Positions 1 through 10,200 of a DNA stretch of 32,348 nt are shown here, piece by piece. The notes beneath the pieces are model-generated. The model saw only the letters and a list, made by a program, of their open reading frames with translations, did no database searches and was not told the DNA's origin. The first letter of the stretch is position 1. The number at the start of each line of letters is the position of its first letter. The translations under genes were made by a program, and so were the position numbers. This DNA is from Planctomycetaceae bacterium (GTDB lineage Bacteria; Planctomycetota; Planctomycetia; Isosphaerales; Isosphaeraceae): contig JAFAHT010000313.1 of NCBI GenBank assembly GCA_019237095.1, positions 1 through 32,348 on the forward strand, written 5' to 3'.

Positions 1-676
1 GCAGCGGGATGTCCTGAACGAACCGGTGGATCGCGATCCGGTGCGCCCAGGAATCGTAGGGAGCCACGTAGGCTGCGCGCACGGCGCGGGGGAGCCTTTT
101 CCTGGTGCAGCCGATCACGGCCGTGCCGCGGGCGAAGGCGTTCAGGCCGCGGACCACCCACGAGCCGATCGGCGTGTCACGGCAGACCCCGAGAGCCCAG
201 GGTAGCGACTTGGCCTGTGGCATGTGGAAGGCCGCCGTGTTCATGACCACGAGCCGGGCGATGCGCTCAGGATGGCGGGCGGCGTAGGTCATGCCGATCA
301 TTCCCCCCCAGTCGTGCATGACCAGCGTGACGTTGCGGTCGATCCCCAGATAATCGAGCAAGGCCTCAAGGTCATCGACCCGGCTGGCCAGCGTGTAGGC
401 ATAGCGCGCGTCGTCGGGCTTGTCGGAATACCCGCAGCCAATGTGGTCGGGAACGACGGTCCGATAGGCGGGGCTGAGCCGTTCGACCAGCCGCCGATAG
501 TAAAACGACCAGGTCGGGTTGCCGTGGACCATGACCACCGGCTCGCCCTGGCCCTCGTCCAGGTAATGGAGGTTCAGGCCCGAACGGTCGAGATCGCGGC
601 CGGGATGGGCAGCGAGAAAGGCGTCGAGCTCCGGCGACGAACCGTGGCGAGGGCGTGGGGTGTGGTTCAGCTTCAC
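1..676 (-). CDS. oleB: OleB-type alpha/beta hydrolase (beta-lactone decarboxylase), partial at left edge
   Basis: The first 225 codons are in the window and the C-terminus lies beyond base 1. The start is taken as GTG at 676, one base after the oleA stop, which implies translational coupling. Visible features are an oxyanion-type HGNPTWSFYYR motif (residues 51-61) and a nucleophile elbow MHDWGG with Asp122 as nucleophile. The Asn in HGNPT and the Trp in HDWGG are the halide-binding positions of haloalkane dehalogenases. OleB proteins belong to that superfamily and convert the cis-beta-lactone made by OleC into a cis-olefin plus CO2. Alone, this sequence could be called a haloalkane dehalogenase; the position directly behind oleA makes OleB the better call. 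The general base His and the second acidic residue are not in view. In many bacteria oleB is separate from or fused to oleC, and the join cannot be seen here. Confidence 0.82.
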   Translation of the reverse strand, partial: MKLNHTPRPRHGSSPELDAFLAAHPGRDLDRSGLNLHYLDEGQGEPVVMVHGNPTWSFYYRRLVERLSPAYRTVVPDHIGCGYSDKPDDARYAYTLASRVDDLEALLDYLGIDRNVTLVMHDWGGMIGMTYAARHPERIARLVVMNTAAFHMPQAKSLPWALGVCRDTPIGSWVVRGLNAFARGTAVIGCTRKRLPRAVRAAYVAPYDSWAHRIAIHRFVQDIPL

Positions 677-677
677 G

Positions 678-1730
678 TTACCAGTCCACGCCCAGCATCA
701 GGCAGTTGAGCCCGCTGCCGATGCCCAGGAAGGCCACCCGGTCGCCGGGCCGCAAGACCTCACGATCCTCGGCCAGGGCCGCGGTCAGGGGAAGCGATAC
801 CGTGCCGATGTTGCCGAGGTAAGGGAATGTCGAATAATCCTTGTCGACCGCGATACCCAATGACCCCAGTATGGTGTCACGATGCGACGCGCCGACCTGG
901 TGGCAGATCACCTTGTCGATCTGACCCTTGACCCAGCCAAGCTTGCGCAGGAAGGCGTGCCAGGTGCGGATTCCCAGCTCGACGCCGTGGGTGAGCACCG
1001 CGGCCGAGTCGGTCGAGGTGAACTGCAGAAAGTGGTGCGCGGAGAGCGGTTTGAACGCCTCGATACCCCAGCGGCAAAGGCCATGAAACTGGGGTGCTGT
1101 CTGGGTCGCTCCGCCCACCAGCCGGCGCCGGCGATCGCGGGAAAACGACCCGTCGGAAAGGAGCACGGCGACCGCACCTGAACCGCCGGTGAGCGTGGCC
1201 AGCGATCGCTTGAAGAAATCCATGCTTCGATCCTGGCACATCCGCTCGATCATGATGTCGTTGATCTCGCGGGCGGTCTCGCTTGCGACCACCAGGCCAG
1301 AGCGGATCTGCCCGAGCTCGATCCGGTTGGCGATTTCGATGATCCCGTTGAGCACCCCGAGGCAAGCGTTGCTGATGTCATAGACGGTGGCGTCGGGGCC
1401 GATTCCCAGGTCAGCGGCAATCCGGCAGGCCGTGGCCGGCTCGAAAAATTCGCGGCAGACGCCGCCGTAGATCAGGGCGCCCACCTGCTCGGGGAGAACG
1501 TCCGCGATCTCCAGCGCGCGGCGGGCCGCCAGGGTGGCTCCCTCGGACAGCCGGTATCCCTCTTCCCACCAGCGCCGCTCGAAAATCCCCGTCAGGCCTT
1601 CCAGTTGCCCTGGACTGAGGTGAAGCGCCTCATAAACCGGCTCGAGCCGAGCTTCCAGCTCGGCTGACGACACCACAACCGGCGCGATCTCGTAACCAAA
1701 CGCTTCGAGATATACCTTCGAATACTTCAT
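678..1730 (-). CDS. oleA: OleA, acyl-CoA/acyl-ACP head-to-head condensing enzyme (thiolase fold)
   Basis: 350 aa thiolase-superfamily protein. OleA performs a non-decarboxylative Claisen condensation of two fatty acyl thioesters to a beta-keto acid, the first step of long-chain olefin synthesis. Catalytic Cys123 sits in ISNACLGVLNG, His277 in ICHQVG and Asn307 in YLGNIGTVSLP. Glu97 (FFEPATA) lies 26 residues before the Cys, the same spacing as Glu117 and Cys143 of Xanthomonas OleA; the His-Asn spacing of 30 also matches His285 and Asn315. FabH (KAS III) has the Cys-His-Asn triad but not this Glu, so a plain FabH is less likely. The gene starts 24 bases after the pfaC-type stop and ends one base before oleB, so it is part of the same transcript. 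The context suggests that its acyl donors come from the PUFA synthase encoded just upstream. Confidence 0.88.
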   Translation of the reverse strand: MKYSKVYLEAFGYEIAPVVVSSAELEARLEPVYEALHLSPGQLEGLTGIFERRWWEEGYRLSEGATLAARRALEIADVLPEQVGALIYGGVCREFFEPATACRIAADLGIGPDATVYDISNACLGVLNGIIEIANRIELGQIRSGLVVASETAREINDIMIERMCQDRSMDFFKRSLATLTGGSGAVAVLLSDGSFSRDRRRRLVGGATQTAPQFHGLCRWGIEAFKPLSAHHFLQFTSTDSAAVLTHGVELGIRTWHAFLRKLGWVKGQIDKVICHQVGASHRDTILGSLGIAVDKDYSTFPYLGNIGTVSLPLTAALAEDREVLRPGDRVAFLGIGSGLNCLMLGVDW

Positions 1731-1754
1731 TCGACACTGTTCAGCCCAAGGAAG

Positions 1755-4700
1755 TCAAGTCCCGCGGGCTGGCGTTCCGCGCGTGTCCAGCCGGAGGGTG
1801 AAATCGTTCATCTGATAGATGACTTTGCCGTCAACCAGAAGATAACCGTCCGCCTTCAGCCACCGCCGCTCGTCGTCGCGGGCAGTGATCACCGCCTGGG
1901 TCGTGACCTGCCGGCTGGAGGAGAGTACCTGCCCGCGATAGACCCAGGTGTGGGGGTGCGCCAGGCCCGGCGAGTCGAACGTCGCGTCCTCGCCGCAACC
2001 CCAACGCTCGATTGCAACGACTTTAAGGAGTTGAAGAAAGGATTCCAACCCCAATGATCCCGGCCAGACCGGATCACCCAGGAAATGCGCCTGAAAGAAC
2101 CAAGCCTCCGCGTCCACCTGGGCCGACCCCGAGATCGCGCCCAGACCATGCGGGCCGCCGTGCTCGACCAGGGCATCGATCCGTTCGACCATTCGCCACC
2201 GCCGGTCGGGGAAAGGGGAACGATCCGGCAGCGGGAACGATCGCGCATCAGAGAGCTCCGCCACGGTCAGCACGTACGGCGACGCATCGCGGATCCCGAC
2301 TTGCTCGGCCAGCGCTTCGGGGTGGAAGAAACCGAAATACGTTGCGCCGTCGAACACCAGCGACCCGTGGCAGCGGATCGAGAACTCGTAGTGCTGGATG
2401 ATCATGCCGGCCGACCGCGTGACCTGGGTGGCCTTGACCTCCGTCCGCAAGGTGCCCGACCGCGGGCCAACGAGGGCGTGCTGGCAAGCGGTCCCTCCCA
2501 GGTTGCGGAACTTGAGCGGCTGGCTACTGGCCAAGGCCGAGCCCATGTAGGCCGATACCCAGCCGCACGCCTGGAGCGCCGCCTCCAGCAAGACTGCGTA
2601 AGGAACGCGCTCTTGGCGATCTGCCTCGAAGTACCAGGCATCGTGCGGGATGTCGTATTCCGCCTCGGCCGAGGTTCCCGCGGCCATCGTCCAGGGCTCG
2701 CCTTCCAGGCCGACAATCCGGTCCAGGAACTGGTAGGGAGGTCGGGGAAGCCGGGCGATGAACCGGCCGTCGTCGAACTCCCGGTAGCGATCGCCAAATC
2801 CCTCCGAGGGCTTGCCCGTCGCGAACGCCAGAATCTGCTCCTTGCCGTAGAGGATCCTCGACCCGCGCTCTAGGGCGCCCGGATGGCCCGATGAACTCAC
2901 GACCGACGCCGCCCTGGATCGCGATCCGGATTCGTGACACCGCAGCCAGAGCTGTTCGAGCCCTTGCCGGTTCGTGCCCACCAGCCGCAGCGCCATGTCG
3001 GTGATCTCGACGATCGGCTTGCCGTTGGCGTACATGAGCGCATCGGCGATGGCGAAAGGCTCCGGACCGTAGCCCAGCTCCTTGATGACGACCTCGTAAA
3101 CGACCTTCCGGGTCGATTCGATCACCTGCCCACGACACCGCAGCCGGTTGGCCACGCCCGGCAGCGGCTCGAAGGCGACCTGGCCGCTGGCGCCGACCCA
3201 TCCGAGACGCATCAGGAAGATGCGCAGCGCGTGCAAGCAGCATTCATACATCAAGGTGCCGGGCATGACGTGGTCGTCGACGAAATGGCAGACCATGAAC
3301 CAGTCGCCGGGGTGAATATCCGCCTCGGCGCGAATCACTCCCAGGCCAAAACGGCCTCCGCCCAGATCCAGGGTCTCGACTCGATGCACCAGGGTCATCC
3401 GGCCGCCGGGTAAGGGAAGAGGGTCGGCCAGGTCAAGCTTGTCGAACGGCGGACCAAACCCGGCGGCCAGGTCACCTCGGCGGAGGGCCTCGACCTGACG
3501 TTCATCAAGCGACAGGCGCGCGACAGGCACAAAGTCGGTCCAGTCGGGCGGCTTCACTCCCGCGCGATGCCTCGAATCAAGGGGCCGAGGAACGATGCCC
3601 TTGCCCGCGGCCAGTTCCGCGGCCGAAAAGAACCCCGCGCAGCCGTCGCGCATGGTCAAGAGCGGTTCACCCCCGACGGTCCCGTCGAACTCAAAGCGGA
3701 AGAGGTGCGTATCGCCCTGACGGAAAAACCGCGTGATCTTGATGTCGTAGCGGATCGATTCGCCCGGGCCGGGCAGTCCGCGGTGGAAGGTGACGGTCGC
3801 GTCGAGCAGACGGTAAACCGCCAGCCCCTTGGTGACGAAGTCGATGCCCAGATAGCCGGAGAGGAACAGGTCCGCCTGACCCGACTCGATCGCGATGGAG
3901 GGCGGGATTCTGCCGGCGTCGAGGTACCAGTCGCCGGCAAGGATGTCGTGCTCGGTGACGACCCGACCGCTCGAAAGCGACCGCGGCTCGCCCTCGATCG
4001 TCACGATCCGGTCTACCAGCATGAGCGGCTCGTCGGGGAGCCGCACCCGCGTGGGATGGCCGTCGATCGTGGCGTACTCGTTTCCCAGCACCGCGGCAAT
4101 CGAGCCGATGGCAAACTCCAGGCACTGTGCGCGGTCAAGGGCCACCTGAGCGTGCCGCTGCGACAACGAGGCAGCGGAATCCGCGGGAACTCCGCTCGAG
4201 AGAGCCTCGATCAGGCCGAGCTGGTACTCGAGATTCCTGCCGATCAGCGCACCGTAGCGATGTGAGACCCTGAGAAACGCCTCGTGGGCGCTGGCCGTGG
4301 CGACCTCGGCTCCCAGCAGTTGACCGATCAATGGGGACATGCCGGGCACGGGCGCCTGCACGGGCACGGGCACCGGCTTGACGATTTCGCTTCTGGGATT
4401 GATGGCCGGGGCGTCTTGCCGCCGGGTTGGTCGAAGCGGTAGCTCCGGGGGCTTCGGGCCCAGATCGATAGTAATCAGACGGTCGGACTCCGCGGGCCGG
4501 TCGTGGTCGTCAGGGCGCAGGCCGACAGCGAGCCGGCGGGCGCCCAGCGGCTGGGCACGCTCGATCTCGACCACTCCACGGGGCTGCACCGCATCCTCGA
4601 CGGCCTCGAGAATCAAGGTGTGGCACGTGCCGCCCAGCCCGAACGTACGGACCTCGGCACGGCGCGGCCCCTCGGCACGGTTCCTGAGCCAGAATTGCGG

Positions 4701-7187
4701 CGCGCCCCGGTCGCGCGCGTCTTGCCGATGGCCCGGAATGATCTGCTGGTAGAGGCAAAGCGCCGCCCTGACGACCGCGGCCAGCCCGGTCGCCGCCCCG
4801 GGACGGCCAATCGCCGACTGCACCGAGCCTATGGCCCCGTGCGACGAGAGGGTCGCGTCGTCCAGATCGGCCGGCCCGATCGATCGGCAGGTGACCGCTT
4901 TGGCGTCGTGGACGATGGCATAGACGCGGTCGCCATCGCGCAGAGCGTCGTCCAGGCGCTTCAGAACCAGGGCGGCCGCGCCCTCACCCGGTGGGGCAGG
5001 CCCGGCCACCTGGTTCGCCGCGAGCACGGCGCGCATGTCTCCCGCCAGATCGACCGCACCGACGATGGCCGCATCGAGCTCTTCCCGCTCCAGCCAGCCC
5101 GCTGCGATCTGCAGCGCCTGTGTTCCCGATGTCTCGTCGCAGGCGACCGAAAAGCTCGGTCCGCCGATCCGGAACTCGCGGGCAATCCGGCTGGCCACCA
5201 ACCCACCCAGCGAGCCCATCGTCCGGTTCGCGGTGAGCGGCGGACCGACCGCTTGCCGCAGCGCATCGATCCAGTCCTCCAGCTCTGCCTCGGAAAGGCC
5301 CAGGTCGAGTTTCCGGTTCCAGATGGGGGCCTGATCGGCGAGCCACCAGCGAAGCTGATAGTTATTGGTGTTCTGGTCCAGCCCCAGGCCGATCACGACG
5401 CCTGTCCTGCCGCCGCGACCACGACTCCACCGGGCGTCCGTGAGGGCCTCGGCCGCGACCATGAGCATCAGCGACTGCTGGGGCAACATCTCCTGGAGCT
5501 CGCGCGGGGGAATGCGAAACTGGTCAACCCGCAAGCGAACGGCATCCAGGTAATAGCCCGGGAAGGGGCCGGGCGCGAGCTCCCCGCTTTCAGCTCTTCC
5601 ATTTCCCGCGGCACCCCACCAGCGCCTGGGTGGAACCGGCTCGCCGCCAGTCTCGCCCGAGAGGACCTGTTCCTGAACGGCCCGCAGGCCGGCAAACGGT
5701 CCGAAATGAGCCGCCATGCCGACGATGGCCACCGGTCGAGGCGGCCGGGCGGGCCGCGCTGGGTGCGACGCGATCGCCGACGATTGCGGCGCTGACTCTG
5801 ACTCTGACTCGGGTCCTGGCTTGCGCTGAAGCCGCGTGGGCCACTCCTCGATCAACACGTGCGCGTTGATTCCACCGAAGCCGAAGCCGGAAAGCGCAGC
5901 GCGGCGCGGGCGGGCGGGATCGCGGTGCGGCCAGGGCTGCGCGTTGGTGAGGATGCGGAACGGGCTGCCCTCAAGCTGCAGCCGCGGCGAAGGCTGGGTC
6001 TGGTTCGCGGTCGGGGGCAGCGTTTCGTGCTTGAAGGCCAGCAAGACCTTGACCAGCCCGGCCGCGCCGGCCGCGGTCAGCATGTGGCCGACATTCGATT
6101 TGACCGAGCCAATCGTGCACTGGCCTGGCGACCAGCCCGAGCCGCGATCGCCCCAGAGCCGTTTCAGGCTATCCACCTCGACGGCGTCGCCGACCGGTGT
6201 GCCGGTGGCGTGGCATTCGATCAGGTCAACGTCCCTCGGGCTCCAGCCTGCCTGCTGGTAGGCTGCTTGCATGGCGCGAAGCTGGCCTTCGGAGCTAGGA
6301 GCCAGCAGGTCGCCGTGGATGTCGTTGGACAGCCCGATGCCGCGAATCACCGCGTGGATCGCATCGCCTTGCCGCACCGCGTCGCTCAAGCGCTTGAGCA
6401 CGAAGAGCCCGGCTCCATCACCGACGACCAGGCCGTCTGCCTTGACGTCAAATGGCGCCGGCTTGCCCCGGGCAGAGAGCGCCAGGAGCTGAGAAAAACC
6501 CATCTGAGTGTAGAGCGGGTCGGGGCGTGAAACGCCGCCGGCAATCATGGCGTCGGCGCGGCCCGACCGCAGCTCATCGACGGCCAGCTTGAGCGCATAC
6601 AGCGACGAGGCACACGCCGCGTCCAAGGTGAATTGCGTCCCCCGCAGCCCCAGCGCCTGGGCCACGAGCGCCGCGGGAAGCCCGGCGGGAAACGCGTTCA
6701 GGGGCTCCGTTGCCTCGCCGGGAGGGGCCGTGATGCCCAGGTCCTCCTCGATGAACCTGCCGAGAACCGCTCGCGAGAACGACGACGACCCCTCCGTGGG
6801 CAGGACGATGTTGCCGAAAATGACCCCGACGCGGTCCCGATCGAGCGACTCAGTCCGGCTCGATTTCCAGGCCGTATGCGCCGCATGAAGGGCTAGGTGA
6901 AACACGGGATCGAGCCGACATACAAGCGCCGGGTCAAGGTTCAACCCCGCGAGGTCGAGCGCGACGTCGCCGACGAATCCTCCGCGCGTGGCATAAACCT
7001 TGTCCGGCTGGGGGCCCCGGGGGTCGAACGCCTGAGCCGGAGCGAGCAGCCAGCGCCCCGGGGGCACCTCGGTGGTCGCATCGACGGCCTCGACGATGTT
7101 CGCCCAGAGACCCTCCGGGTCGCCGGCGCCGGGGAAGACTCCCCCGTAGCCCACGATGGCGACTGCTTCGTCCTCTGGCTTGCTCAT
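1755..7187 (-). CDS. pfaC: PfaC-type PUFA synthase subunit (KS-CLF-DH-DH)
   Basis: 1810 aa multidomain protein. Domains in order: ketosynthase (about 8-447; Cys192 in DAACASS, His326 in HATGT, His368 in SNVGH); chain-length-factor domain (about 485-860), in which the aligned Cys is Glu685 and the HGTGT motif is lost; a Pro-rich and helical linker (870-1045); then four hot-dog units forming two FabA-like dehydratases. Units 2 and 4 carry the catalytic motifs HFVDDHVMPG (His1301) and HFLGDPVWPG (His1701); units 1 (about 1048-1190) and 3 (about 1478-1620) probably complete the pseudo-dimers. This is the canonical PfaC order, which supplies chain elongation and dehydration/isomerisation for methylene-interrupted double bonds. 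Unlike myxobacterial homologues, I see no AT and no C-terminal AGPAT domain. ATG at 7187 lies 16 bases after the pfaA-type stop. A modular PKS is unlikely because of the CLF and FabA-like DH domains. Confidence 0.9.
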   Translation of the reverse strand: MSKPEDEAVAIVGYGGVFPGAGDPEGLWANIVEAVDATTEVPPGRWLLAPAQAFDPRGPQPDKVYATRGGFVGDVALDLAGLNLDPALVCRLDPVFHLALHAAHTAWKSSRTESLDRDRVGVIFGNIVLPTEGSSSFSRAVLGRFIEEDLGITAPPGEATEPLNAFPAGLPAALVAQALGLRGTQFTLDAACASSLYALKLAVDELRSGRADAMIAGGVSRPDPLYTQMGFSQLLALSARGKPAPFDVKADGLVVGDGAGLFVLKRLSDAVRQGDAIHAVIRGIGLSNDIHGDLLAPSSEGQLRAMQAAYQQAGWSPRDVDLIECHATGTPVGDAVEVDSLKRLWGDRGSGWSPGQCTIGSVKSNVGHMLTAAGAAGLVKVLLAFKHETLPPTANQTQPSPRLQLEGSPFRILTNAQPWPHRDPARPRRAALSGFGFGGINAHVLIEEWPTRLQRKPGPESESESAPQSSAIASHPARPARPPRPVAIVGMAAHFGPFAGLRAVQEQVLSGETGGEPVPPRRWWGAAGNGRAESGELAPGPFPGYYLDAVRLRVDQFRIPPRELQEMLPQQSLMLMVAAEALTDARWSRGRGGRTGVVIGLGLDQNTNNYQLRWWLADQAPIWNRKLDLGLSEAELEDWIDALRQAVGPPLTANRTMGSLGGLVASRIAREFRIGGPSFSVACDETSGTQALQIAAGWLEREELDAAIVGAVDLAGDMRAVLAANQVAGPAPPGEGAAALVLKRLDDALRDGDRVYAIVHDAKAVTCRSIGPADLDDATLSSHGAIGSVQSAIGRPGAATGLAAVVRAALCLYQQIIPGHRQDARDRGAPQFWLRNRAEGPRRAEVRTFGLGGTCHTLILEAVEDAVQPRGVVEIERAQPLGARRLAVGLRPDDHDRPAESDRLITIDLGPKPPELPLRPTRRQDAPAINPRSEIVKPVPVPVQAPVPGMSPLIGQLLGAEVATASAHEAFLRVSHRYGALIGRNLEYQLGLIEALSSGVPADSAASLSQRHAQVALDRAQCLEFAIGSIAAVLGNEYATIDGHPTRVRLPDEPLMLVDRIVTIEGEPRSLSSGRVVTEHDILAGDWYLDAGRIPPSIAIESGQADLFLSGYLGIDFVTKGLAVYRLLDATVTFHRGLPGPGESIRYDIKITRFFRQGDTHLFRFEFDGTVGGEPLLTMRDGCAGFFSAAELAAGKGIVPRPLDSRHRAGVKPPDWTDFVPVARLSLDERQVEALRRGDLAAGFGPPFDKLDLADPLPLPGGRMTLVHRVETLDLGGGRFGLGVIRAEADIHPGDWFMVCHFVDDHVMPGTLMYECCLHALRIFLMRLGWVGASGQVAFEPLPGVANRLRCRGQVIESTRKVVYEVVIKELGYGPEPFAIADALMYANGKPIVEITDMALRLVGTNRQGLEQLWLRCHESGSRSRAASVVSSSGHPGALERGSRILYGKEQILAFATGKPSEGFGDRYREFDDGRFIARLPRPPYQFLDRIVGLEGEPWTMAAGTSAEAEYDIPHDAWYFEADRQERVPYAVLLEAALQACGWVSAYMGSALASSQPLKFRNLGGTACQHALVGPRSGTLRTEVKATQVTRSAGMIIQHYEFSIRCHGSLVFDGATYFGFFHPEALAEQVGIRDASPYVLTVAELSDARSFPLPDRSPFPDRRWRMVERIDALVEHGGPHGLGAISGSAQVDAEAWFFQAHFLGDPVWPGSLGLESFLQLLKVVAIERWGCGEDATFDSPGLAHPHTWVYRGQVLSSSRQVTTQAVITARDDERRWLKADGYLLVDGKVIYQMNDFTLRLDTRGTPARGT

Positions 7188-7203
7188 GACGGCCCTGGCT
7201 CGA

Positions 7204-10200
7204 TCAGCTCGAAGCGATTTCGAGCTGAGACAAACGGTTGCGGCGAAACGCCTGGTTGAGCGAGGCGTCGATCACGCACTCGTAGGATTCGATGCGGGCC
7301 ACGGGGTGTGCCTGCGAATCGAGGAACTCGATGTCGGCCACGGCCCGATGGCCGCTGTGCTGGCGGACAGCGGCGAGCACGCGCACACCCTCGGCCGGAA
7401 ACGCCTTGCGGAACTGGCGATAGGCGCCCACGCCCGTCGGCAGCGAGCTCGACCCCAGCCGCTTACGGGTCCAGAGCACAAGCAGTTGAAATGCCGCGTC
7501 GATGGCCAGTGGATCGGTCAGCCAGGTCTGGCGGAAGGGCCGCTCCATCCACGAGGCGGGCGGAGGCGACGTCGAGACCCAGGCCGCGATGGTCTGGTCG
7601 TCGCAGCCCTCGACCTGCTGGATGGCCTGCATCGCCGGGCCGTGGAAGAGCACGCCGCGATAGATCTCCTCGCGATCGACTGCCAGCGGGAGCAATTCGG
7701 CTTCGGCGACCAGCCGTTCTCCCGGACTGTGCCGGTCAGCGACGATCACCTCGCCCCGGGCGTGCGTGACCTCGCGCCCGCTCTCCAGAACGCCGCGCAT
7801 CTCGACCGGAACGACGAACGATTCGCCCCGTCGCTGCCCCTTGCCCACCCGGATCGAGACGGCTGAGGGGCGGTGGTCCCGCAGTACGACCCCCTTGAAC
7901 AGCCTGAGGTTTTCCACAGCCTGAGCCACCAGGCCGGGATGACGGTGCAGCGCGCCCTCGGCCAGCCATTCGAGAATCAAGGCCATGGGGAGCACGGCAT
8001 GACCGTCGATCACGTGCGACCGGATCACCGGCAACGAACCCAGGTCGATCCGCCGCTCAAACACCGGCTCCATCTTTCCATTGGATCGGTGAGACCGCGG
8101 ACTGGCCAGGACCACGACCTCGACCGGGCAATTGCCGCTCGAGTGGATCTCATTCACGAGCAGCCGGGCTCCGTCCGCCGGCGCAATCAGCCCCAGACCC
8201 TCGCGCTCAAACATCGGCTTCAGCGCGCCGGTCACCATGCCGCCGTCCCATGGTCCCCAGTTGAACGCCACGACTCGACAGGCGGAAAGCCGCCGCGCCA
8301 TTCTCTGGGCCCACTTGTTCAACCATTCGTTGGCCGCCGCATAGGCCGCCTGGCCAACCCGGCCGTAGCGGGCGGTGGACGACGAGAAGAGGGCGAGGAA
8401 TTGAAGCTGCCGCGGATCGATCGCGTCAAAGAGTGACAGCAGCCCCTCGACCTTCGTGTCGAAAACGTGAGCGAACTGGGCATCGGTCTGGTCCTCGATC
8501 CGCCGGTCGGCAAGTACGCCGGCGCCGTGGATCAGACCACGGACCGGCCCCGACCTCCCGCAGACCCCTTCCAGCAAGTCCTTCACGGCATTTCGATTCC
8601 GCACGTCGATGGCGTGATAGGTGACGTCGGCGCCGGCAGCAGCGATCCGTTGGAGATTGCGCCTGATCTCGCGCTGGGATTGGATCAGCCGGAGCTGCTC
8701 ACTGAGGGCCTGTGGCGAGCAGGGCTGGTCGGCGTGGTCGCGGATGGCCCGCCGGATCGCGGCGTCGGTCTCCAGCGGAGCCAGCCAGGCCGGTTCCGCG
8801 TCCGGTTCCGGCGTGCGACCCAAAAGGACAAGGCGGGGCCGAGAGGACGCGGCAAGCCCAAGGGCGACCTCGGCCGTGATACCCCGCGCGCCTCCGCTGA
8901 TGACGACCACCTCGCCGGCGCGAAGCAAAGGATCTTGGCGACGATCCGGCCGGGCCCCCGGAACGGGGTGGGCGGGAAGAGCCACAAGCTCGACCTGATT
9001 GGTGGCGGATTCCGTCAAACCTACCTCGGCGGGGCCGCGGCGCAGCATCTCTTCGACGATCCGTTCGGCCGCGGATTCGAGCGTCTTGTAAGCGGCGTCG
9101 AGATCGACGGCCTTGCAATGAACTTCGGGCCATTCCTGCCGCGCGGTCTTCAATAGCCCGGCCAGGGCGCCGGAGCTGGGATCGATCTCGTCGGCCAGGC
9201 CGCCCAGGCCGAACGCCCCGTCCATCCGGGAAACCGTCAGCAGCGCCGAACCACCGCGGGCCCCATGCAAGCGAAGCGACGGGCCGGCAGTGCGAACCAG
9301 GCGAAACGCGTTCTTCACAAAGGCCGTCGGCTGGCCCGTGGTCGGGGCCAGGAGGATCAGCCCCGCGACGTGCTCACCCGGTTCCGGAGGATTCGATTCT
9401 TCCAGTCCGATCAGCCGGACGTGATGTCCCCGCCCGATCAACCGTTGGCGGATCGCATCGGCCAGCGGCGAGCCGTCGCCGACCAACCAGATCTCACTCC
9501 CCGCCGCGATTGCCGCCGCCTCTCGCCGGTCCGGTGCCGCGAGCGGAATCGCGCGGGGCACCAGACGCTCAAGCGCGCCCTCGCCCGCGGCAGCGACAGT
9601 GGGCAAGGGCTCGAGACCCTTGATGGAAGCGAGTGGGAGCTCGGCAGCCGCCTCTGGCTCTACCAGGACGCTTCTGCACTCGACTTGCGTTTCACGCTCT
9701 GGCAAGCCCGGCTCATGACCGAGGAAGTCGATGATCTGGCGGAGAGTCCGCAGCGAGCCGAGGTGCTCGGGCTTGACCGCCGGGGCCTCTGGTAGCCGGT
9801 CTTGCAGCGCCGAGAGGATCTCCACCCGCTTGATCGAGTCGATCCCCAGATCGTCGTCGAGCTGCATGTCCAGCTCGAGCATCTCCACCGGGTATCCCGT
9901 CTTCTCCGCCACGATTTGCAGCAGAACCTCGGCCACGACCACGGCAGGGGCCGAGGCTGAACACGTGGCCGCAGGGCGATGAAGGTCGCCGTTGCGGCCG
10001 GCTGGAACCGTGGCGCCGGTCCGCGGCCAGGCGGTTTCCTGACCCGTCGGCTGCTGACCGAGAAAGTCGGCGATCTGGCGGAGGGTCCGCAGCGCGCCCA
10101 GATGCTCGGGTTTGACCGCCGGGGCCTCTGGCAGCCGGTCTTGCAGCGCCGAGAGGATCTCCACCCGCTTGATCGAGTCGATCCCCAGGTCGTCGTCGAG

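Noticed and set aside
678-1730. FabH (beta-ketoacyl-ACP synthase III) for priming the PUFA synthase
   Set aside because: The Glu 26 residues before the catalytic Cys and the adjoining oleB gene match OleA, not FabH.
4503-5795. 430-codon plus-strand frame inside the pfaC-type gene
   Set aside because: Antisense to the CLF domain, with no recognisable domain or ribosome site.
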